Assembly (NCBI GenBank): GCA_019236485.1
Contig: JAFAIY010000667.1
Location: 1 to 9,882 of the forward strand
DNA: 9,882 nt
Direction: 5' to 3'
Origin: Comamonas sp.
GTDB taxonomy: Bacteria; Pseudomonadota; Gammaproteobacteria; Burkholderiales; Burkholderiaceae_C
Position numbers and translations under genes: made by a program. The stretch's first letter is position 1, and the number at the start of each line of letters is the position of its first letter. The notes below the pieces were generated by a model that worked only from the letters and a program-made list of their open reading frames with translations, was not told the DNA's origin and did no database searches. Below, in pieces: positions 6,371 to 9,882 of this stretch.

Positions 6371-7369
6371 TCAGCGCTTGGCCGCGCCGGGCTTGTCGGC
6401 CTTCTTGGCGCCGCCCGCGGCATTCTCGCGCGGCACACGCGCCCGCTTGCGGGCGCTGGCCAGAGCGTCCTTTTTGGCCTGACGCTCGGCATCCTTTTTC
6501 TGGCCCTCGGCCAGCCAGGCCTCGAACTCGGCGGGGGTTTCGAGGCTGATGCGACCCAGAATCGCATCGCGGAAATCGGTCAGCACCAGCTCCGCGGCCT
6601 TCTGCAGATTCACTCGGCCGCCGCTCATCACGGCGCCGCGCTTCTTGCCGATCAGCGTCAGCAGCTCGTCGTCGTGCAGCGCAGCAATCTCGGCCGCATC
6701 CAGGCCCAGCTTGTAGCGTGCGTCCAGCAGCGGCGCATAGTGTTTCTGCAGATAGATCAGCAGCTCCAGCACCACCAATTCCTCGTCGTAGGCATTGCGG
6801 CCCACGGCGCCGCTGGCGGCCAGATTGAAGCCGCTTTTCTCCACGATGATGCGCGGCCACAGCATGCCCGGCGTATCCCAGAGATAGAAGTCGTCGGCCA
6901 GCACGATGCGCTGCTCGAGCTTGGTCACGCCGGCCTCGTTGCCGGTCTTGGCCTGGGTCTTGCCGCTCATGGAATTGATCAGCGTGGACTTGCCCACATT
7001 GGGCACGCCGCAGATCAGCACGCGCATGGGCTTGGCCATGCCGCCGCGATTGGGCGCGAGCAGCTTGCACTGCTCGATCAATCGCTTGGTGGGCGCGGGC
7101 TCGGAGGCATCGAGCGCAATGGCGCGGGTTTCGCTCTGGGCGTTGTACCAGTCCAGCCAGGCCTTGGTCTGCGCGGCATCGGCCAGATCCTGCTTGTTGA
7201 GAATCTTCAGCCGCGGCTTGTGGCCCGTCATCTCCTGCAGCAGGGGATTGGCGCTGGAGCCCGGCAGGCGTGCATCCAGCACCTCGATGACCACGTCAAT
7301 TTCCTTGACGCGCTCCGCGATGGCCTGGCGCGTCAGGTGCATGTGACCGGGAAACCATTGGATGGCCAT
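6371..7369 (-). CDS. ylqF: Circularly permuted GTPase, YlqF/RbgA family (ribosome biogenesis)
   Basis: The 332-residue product is a circularly permuted GTPase: the NKQD base-specificity motif (58-61) comes before the P-loop GVPNVGKST (121-129) and DTPG (165-168), the order G4-G1-G3 that defines the YlqF/YawG group. The N-terminus QWFPGHM and the DARLPGSSANP segment (32-42) are typical of YlqF/RbgA. In Bacillus, RbgA (282 residues) is needed for late assembly of the 50S subunit; the role in proteobacteria is less defined, so ribosome biogenesis here is inferred. After about residue 290 the protein carries a tail of some 40 residues rich in lysine, arginine and alanine, absent from the shorter Bacillus protein and plausibly an RNA contact. 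The start at 7369 is fixed by the conserved N-terminus; the Shine-Dalgarno (GAGA) is weak. It is divergent from the small membrane protein gene. Confidence 0.93.
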   Translation of the reverse strand: MAIQWFPGHMHLTRQAIAERVKEIDVVIEVLDARLPGSSANPLLQEMTGHKPRLKILNKQDLADAAQTKAWLDWYNAQSETRAIALDASEPAPTKRLIEQCKLLAPNRGGMAKPMRVLICGVPNVGKSTLINSMSGKTQAKTGNEAGVTKLEQRIVLADDFYLWDTPGMLWPRIIVEKSGFNLAASGAVGRNAYDEELVVLELLIYLQKHYAPLLDARYKLGLDAAEIAALHDDELLTLIGKKRGAVMSGGRVNLQKAAELVLTDFRDAILGRISLETPAEFEAWLAEGQKKDAERQAKKDALASARKRARVPRENAAGGAKKADKPGAAKR

Positions 7370-7414
7370 AACGGGTTATCTCTTTTCTCGTGTGGGTGAA
7401 TTCAGGCGCGCAAG

Positions 7415-7420
7415 GATAAT
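7415..7420 (+). promoter_or_regulatory. Possible -10 box (GATAAT) for the small membrane protein operon
   Basis: GATAAT differs from the sigma-70 -10 consensus at one base and lies 33 bases before the ATG at 7454, in the 84-base gap between divergent genes. The -35 position (GTGGGT at 17 bases) is poor, so the call is tentative. Confidence 0.3.
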
Positions 7421-7453
7421 CGCCTCCTGCTTTCCTGACCTGCCAGCCCGTCT

Positions 7454-7678
7454 ATGCCCCTGCCCTCCGCCCCCCAAAAGTCCAAAGCCCGCAACGAGAT
7501 TCTGATCAAGGGCATGACGATTGCGCTGATCGGTGTGATCATTTTGCTGGCCCCTATCTTCAAGCCCGAAAGCGGCATAGGCCAGCTGTTTGCCCAATCC
7601 TATCTGGTCGGCTGGTTCGCCCTGGTGCTGGGCCTGGCCTTTGTCGGCCAGTATCTATTGGCGCGCTTCAGGAAGTGA
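7454..7678 (+). CDS. Small two-helix membrane protein, function unknown
   Basis: The 74-residue product has a basic N-terminus (KSKARNE), a hydrophobic helix at about 17-36, a short loop (KPESGIGQLFAQS), a second helix at about 50-69 and a basic end (RFRK). Such a pattern predicts an inner-membrane hairpin with both ends in the cytoplasm. I do not recognise a named family. The ATG at 7454 is the only sensible start that keeps the basic N-terminus, but no clear Shine-Dalgarno precedes it. The next gene begins only about 7 bases after the stop, so the two are probably one transcript. The gene is divergent from the YlqF-like GTPase gene. Confidence 0.75.
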   Translation: MPLPSAPQKSKARNEILIKGMTIALIGVIILLAPIFKPESGIGQLFAQSYLVGWFALVLGLAFVGQYLLARFRK

Positions 7679-7679
7679 G
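7670..7679 (+). promoter_or_regulatory. Ribosome binding site supporting a TTG start
   Basis: AGGAAGTGAG overlaps the end and stop codon of the preceding small membrane protein gene and lies 6 bases before TTG at 7686. It is the only good ribosome binding site near the start of the Oxidored-like protein and decides the start, since no ATG or GTG is in frame nearby. Confidence 0.5.
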
Positions 7680-7685
7680 CCGCGC

Positions 7686-7904
7686 TTGAACGACCTGGTT
7701 CTGCAGCAGCCGCTGCTGCAAGCCCGCGCCCAGATTGCGCTGTGGCAGGGCCGCGCCGCGGCGGCCGCCCAGCCCCTGCGCCAGCCGCCACCCGAGCCTA
7801 CGAGCTGCTGCGGGCGCGGCTGCAACGGCTGCGTCTGGGAAGGCTATTACGGCGCGCTGAGCTTCTGGCTCGAGGACGCTGCCGCGGCCCTGGCCGCGGC
7901 TTGA
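7686..7904 (+). CDS. Small Oxidored-like domain protein
   Basis: The 72-residue product has an alanine/glutamine-rich first half and then PPPEPTSCCGRGCNGCVWEGY at about 35-54, with cysteines at 41, 42, 46 and 49. This proline-glutamate-proline plus CCGxGCxxCVW pattern is the hallmark of the Oxidored-like domain, found as small proteins in proteobacteria and at the N-terminus of some eukaryotic oxidoreductases. The cysteines suggest metal or redox chemistry, but the biochemical role is unknown. The start is taken as TTG at 7686 from the ribosome binding site; an in-frame ATG at 7590 would overlap the upstream gene deeply and add residues unrelated to the domain. It is probably translated from the same message as the two-helix membrane protein. 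Its stop is 3 bases from the stop of the convergent chemoreceptor gene. Confidence 0.78.
   Translation: MNDLVLQQPLLQARAQIALWQGRAAAAAQPLRQPPPEPTSCCGRGCNGCVWEGYYGALSFWLEDAAAALAAA
7881..7900. repeat. Perfect GC inverted repeat at the end of the Oxidored-like gene
   Basis: GCCGCGGCC (7881-7889) and GGCCGCGGC (7892-7900) are perfect complements separated by CT. The repeat encodes the alanine-rich tail of the small protein and ends two bases before its stop codon's last bases, right at the junction with the convergent chemoreceptor gene. No T tract follows on either strand, so it is not a standard terminator; it could still hinder RNA polymerase from both sides. Confidence 0.45.
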
Positions 7905-7907
7905 GCC

Positions 7908-9533
7908 TCAGACCGGCGCTGGCTCCGGCGCCGCCAGGGCCGGCAGCCCGCCATCCATGGCATCCCCGGCCTCGCCCCGGTAGCTGATCCTGAAACGCCC
8001 CGCCCCGGCCTCCAGCCGCTGGGCCTGGTGGAACAGCTCGCGCGCGGCCGCGCTGGATTCCGCGACCAGGCCGGTGTTCTGGCTGGTCATATGGTCCAGG
8101 GCCTGAACCGCCTCGCTGATCTGGGCTATGCCCTGGTTCTGGGCCTGGGCCGCCTCGGTGATCGAGGCGATCAGGCCGCTGACCTTTTGCACATCGCGCA
8201 CGATATGCTCCATGCGCTGGCCGGCCTGCAGCGCCAGCGTCTGGCCCGACTGCATCTGCTGCGTGGAATGCTCCATCAGCTGGCGGATCTGCTTGGCGGC
8301 CTCGCTGCTGCGCTGCGCCAGCTCGCGCACCTCGGCCGCCACCACGGCAAAGCCGCGGCCCTGGGGACCGGCGCGCGCGGCCTCGACGGCCGCGTTGAGC
8401 GCGAGGATATTGGTCTGGAAAGCGATGCCGTCGATGACCCCCACGATGGCCGCCACCTGCTGGCTGCTTTGCGCCATATGCTGCATATTGCTGACCACCT
8501 GCTGCACCACGCTGCCGCCGCTTGCCGCGGCCTCGGCCGCGCTGCGCGCGCTCTGGTCCGCATGGCGCGCGCTGTCTGCGGACTGGGTGACCAGGGTGAC
8601 CATGTTCTCAATGCTGCTGACCGTGGCCTTGAGCTGCTCGGCGGCCCGCGCCGTGCGCTCGGACAGATCGCTGTTGTCCTGGGCCATCTGGCTGGAGGCC
8701 GCGGCCACGGCCTCGACGCCGCCCTGCACCTCGCCCACCAGGCCGCGCAGCTGCTGCGTCATGCGCGCCAGCGCCTGCATGAGCTGGCCCAGCTCGTCGC
8801 TGCGCTCGCTGTGCGGCGCATAGCTCAGGTCTCCGGCCGCAATCGTCTGCGCCAGCTGCACGGCCTCGCCCAGCGGCGTGGTGATGGAGCGTATCGTCGC
8901 CAGCGACAGCAGCGCGCCCAGCAGGCCCATGAACAGGCCGACGCCGGCCGCCATGCGCTTGGCCAGCAGGCTTTGCTCGCTGCCTTGCAGCTCGGCCTCC
9001 TGGCGCTGCTGCTGCTGGGCAGCGATGAATAGGTCCTGGGCCTGCACATAGCGCTTGGCGGCCGGAATCAGCTGCTCGTCGACCAGCTTCTGCGCCTCCC
9101 AGGCCTTGCCCAGGTCCCGCGCCTGGTAGGCTTTTTCATAGATCTCGAGCACGGACTTGCGCTCCTGCTCCACCTTGGCCAGGCCCGCGCGGTCCAGTTC
9201 GCTGTGGGCGCCGGCCTGAACCTGCTGCTGCAGGCCGCCGGCCTGTTGCATCAGGCCCCGCGCCTTCTGCGAGAGCTGGGCGATCAGATGCTCTTCCGAC
9301 GACAGCACGCTGGCCAGGGCCGCTTCCACGCTCTGCAGCGTCAGCGCCTGCCAGCGCAGCGCCAGATTGATGCGCTTGTCCGTGGATTGCACCGCGGTGC
9401 TCACGCGCTGCTCCACATTCTGCAGGTAGCTGAACAGACCGCCGGCCACCAGCACGCAGCACAGCAGCAGGCCCAGGAACAAGGCCCACATCTTGTGCGC
9501 CACGGAGAGATTCTGGAAACTTTTCAATGACAT
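7908..9533 (-). CDS. Methyl-accepting chemotaxis protein (transmembrane chemoreceptor)
   Basis: The 541-residue product has the classic receptor layout: a first membrane helix (about 16-36), a helical periplasmic region (about 37-195, the size of a four-helix-bundle ligand domain), a second membrane helix (about 195-215), a HAMP domain (about 213-266, with ITTPL, AAGDL and SDELGQL), and a long cytoplasmic signalling coiled coil. The hairpin tip is clear at about 367-410 ([20 protein letters not shown] onward), where CheA and CheW bind. A likely methylation segment is [14 protein letters not shown] (291-304). The tip reads ARAGPQGRG, with proline at 390 where the family usually has glutamate. 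The C-terminus is short and proline/alanine-rich and lacks the NWETF-type CheR/CheB docking pentapeptide. The ligand is unknown. The start at 9533 ([15 protein letters not shown]) fits related receptors; ATGs at 9548 and 9596 are possible but the latter lies inside the putative promoter. Confidence 0.94.
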   Translation of the reverse strand: MSLKSFQNLSVAHKMWALFLGLLLCCVLVAGGLFSYLQNVEQRVSTAVQSTDKRINLALRWQALTLQSVEAALASVLSSEEHLIAQLSQKARGLMQQAGGLQQQVQAGAHSELDRAGLAKVEQERKSVLEIYEKAYQARDLGKAWEAQKLVDEQLIPAAKRYVQAQDLFIAAQQQQRQEAELQGSEQSLLAKRMAAGVGLFMGLLGALLSLATIRSITTPLGEAVQLAQTIAAGDLSYAPHSERSDELGQLMQALARMTQQLRGLVGEVQGGVEAVAAASSQMAQDNSDLSERTARAAEQLKATVSSIENMVTLVTQSADSARHADQSARSAAEAAASGGSVVQQVVSNMQHMAQSSQQVAAIVGVIDGIAFQTNILALNAAVEAARAGPQGRGFAVVAAEVRELAQRSSEAAKQIRQLMEHSTQQMQSGQTLALQAGQRMEHIVRDVQKVSGLIASITEAAQAQNQGIAQISEAVQALDHMTSQNTGLVAESSAAARELFHQAQRLEAGAGRFRISYRGEAGDAMDGGLPALAAPEPAPV

Positions 9534-9587
9534 GAACACACCGTCCATCAAGCGCGGATCTGGAGCAGGCCCGCGTATGGTTACGAT

Positions 9588-9616
9588 ATGAAACATGGAT
9601 GACAGGGCTGTGACAA
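9588..9616 (-). promoter_or_regulatory. Putative sigma-70-type promoter of the chemoreceptor gene
   Basis: On the minus strand, TTGTCA (9611-9616, five of six matches to the -35 consensus) is followed after 17 bases by TTTCAT (9588-9593, four of six to the -10 consensus). Transcription would begin near 9581, leaving about 48 bases before the ATG at 9533. No flagellar sigma-28 pattern (TAAA then GCCGATAA) was seen. Confidence 0.35.
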
Positions 9617-9634
9617 CGCCCGGTCACCACCCAC

Positions 9635-9670
9635 AAAAAAGCGCCTGTAGCCCAGAGACTGCAAGCGCTT
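9635..9670 (-). terminator. Rho-independent terminator after the right-edge gene
   Basis: On the minus strand, AAGCGCTTG pairs with CAGGCGCTT (9662-9670 with 9639-9647; one G-T wobble), and the loop holds a further AGTC/GGCT stem around TCTG. Six T end the element (complement of 9635-9640). It begins about 20 bases after the stop at 9691, so it ends the gene that enters from the right edge, and it separates that gene from the downstream chemoreceptor gene. The flanking AGCTATCAAA (9673-9682) together with the GCGC stems resembles intergenic repeats seen in Comamonadaceae. Confidence 0.8.
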
Positions 9671-9690
9671 TCAGCTATCAAATCCGAGAA

Positions 9691-9882
9691 TCAGAGCAGG
9701 CTGGCCGGATCCATATAGCGCTGGCGCCATTCCTCGAAGGTCAGCGTGTCGGCGGCCTCGAGCGCGGCCTGGGCCGCCACCGACGCCTCGCTCATCTGCT
9801 CGAAGCGGGTCTGCTGCGCCGCCGACCAGGGCATGGCCAGCAGCGCATCGCGGGCCTTGGCGGACTGGGCGGTCATGAAGTC
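9691..9882 (-). CDS. C-terminal fragment, possibly glutamate-cysteine ligase (5' part outside window)
   Basis: The frame stays open to the right edge and gives 63 residues before its stop; the ATG at 9876 need not be the true start, since the frame continues through the two codons upstream of it. The segment is helical and ends with ALEAADTLTFEEWRQRYMDPASLL. An 'IEAADTLxFEEYxxRY' style ending is what I recall for glutamate-cysteine ligases (GshA, first step of glutathione synthesis) in betaproteobacteria, but no catalytic motif is in the window, so this assignment is weak. It is followed by a strong terminator and has no overlap with the chemoreceptor gene. Confidence 0.6.
   Translation of the reverse strand, partial: DFMTAQSAKARDALLAMPWSAAQQTRFEQMSEASVAAQAALEAADTLTFEEWRQRYMDPASLL

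Noticed and set aside
4017..6482. 821-codon open frame on the plus strand opposite the PAS-GGDEF-EAL gene
   Set aside because: It is the mirror of a gene with clear domains; the translation is a Q/H/A/R-rich sequence with no recognisable domain.
4384..6567. 727-codon minus-strand frame overlapping the PAS-GGDEF-EAL and YlqF-like genes in another frame
   Set aside because: It is rich in R, G, A and P, crosses two real genes on the same strand and contains no domain.
8028..9032. 334-codon plus-strand frame opposite the chemoreceptor gene
   Set aside because: It is antisense to a clear chemoreceptor and consists of L/A/H/R-rich sequence without motifs.
1..9882. A novel defence, mobile or biosynthetic system
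   Set aside because: No transposase, integrase, phage, toxin-antitoxin, nuclease-helicase or array signature was found; the genes are mostly recognisable housekeeping and signalling families in separate transcription units.

Overview
The window looks like an ordinary chromosomal segment of a high-GC betaproteobacterium, most likely a member of the Comamonadaceae (Comamonas/Acidovorax/Delftia-like). This rests on base composition, the style of the proteins (TruC, YlqF-type GTPase, small Oxidored-like protein, 4-helix-bundle chemoreceptor) and an intergenic motif that resembles repeats I associate with that family. The genus cannot be fixed from the sequence alone. I see no tRNA, rRNA, transposase, phage gene or CRISPR array.

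Layout, left to right. (1) 2-544 (+): 3' part of a tRNA pseudouridine synthase of the TruC type, whose tail overlaps the tail of the next gene. (2) 514-1254 (-): an unrecognised 246-residue protein with a cysteine cluster and an internal duplication. (3) 1255-1425: two strong inverted repeats separating genes 2 and 4; at least one looks like a minus-strand terminator. (4) 1426-2448 (-): a stand-alone DHH/DHHA1 phosphoesterase. (5) 2449-2717: divergent intergenic region. (6) 2718-3914 (+): M20-family amidohydrolase, closed by a textbook terminator at 3938-3970. (7) 4011-6266 (-): membrane-anchored PAS-GGDEF-EAL protein whose GGDEF motif is degenerate and whose EAL residues are intact, so probably a c-di-GMP phosphodiesterase. 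(8) 6371-7369 (-): circularly permuted YlqF/RbgA-like GTPase, divergent from (9) 7454-7678 (+), a two-helix membrane protein, and (10) 7686-7904 (+), a 72-residue Oxidored-like cysteine protein that probably starts at TTG. (11) 7908-9533 (-): methyl-accepting chemotaxis protein, convergent with gene 10 at a distance of 3 bases. (12) 9691-9882 (-): C-terminal end of a gene running off the right edge, possibly glutamate-cysteine ligase, with its terminator at 9635-9670.

The genes do not form one pathway. They fall into short transcription units: translation/RNA maintenance (TruC, YlqF-like GTPase, DHH enzyme), small-molecule hydrolysis (M20), and environmental signalling (PAS-EAL protein, chemoreceptor). 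I found no convincing new multi-gene system. The points most worth a second look are the duplicated-domain cysteine protein, the degenerate GGDEF module, the altered hairpin tip of the chemoreceptor, and the terminator that looks like a dispersed repeat.
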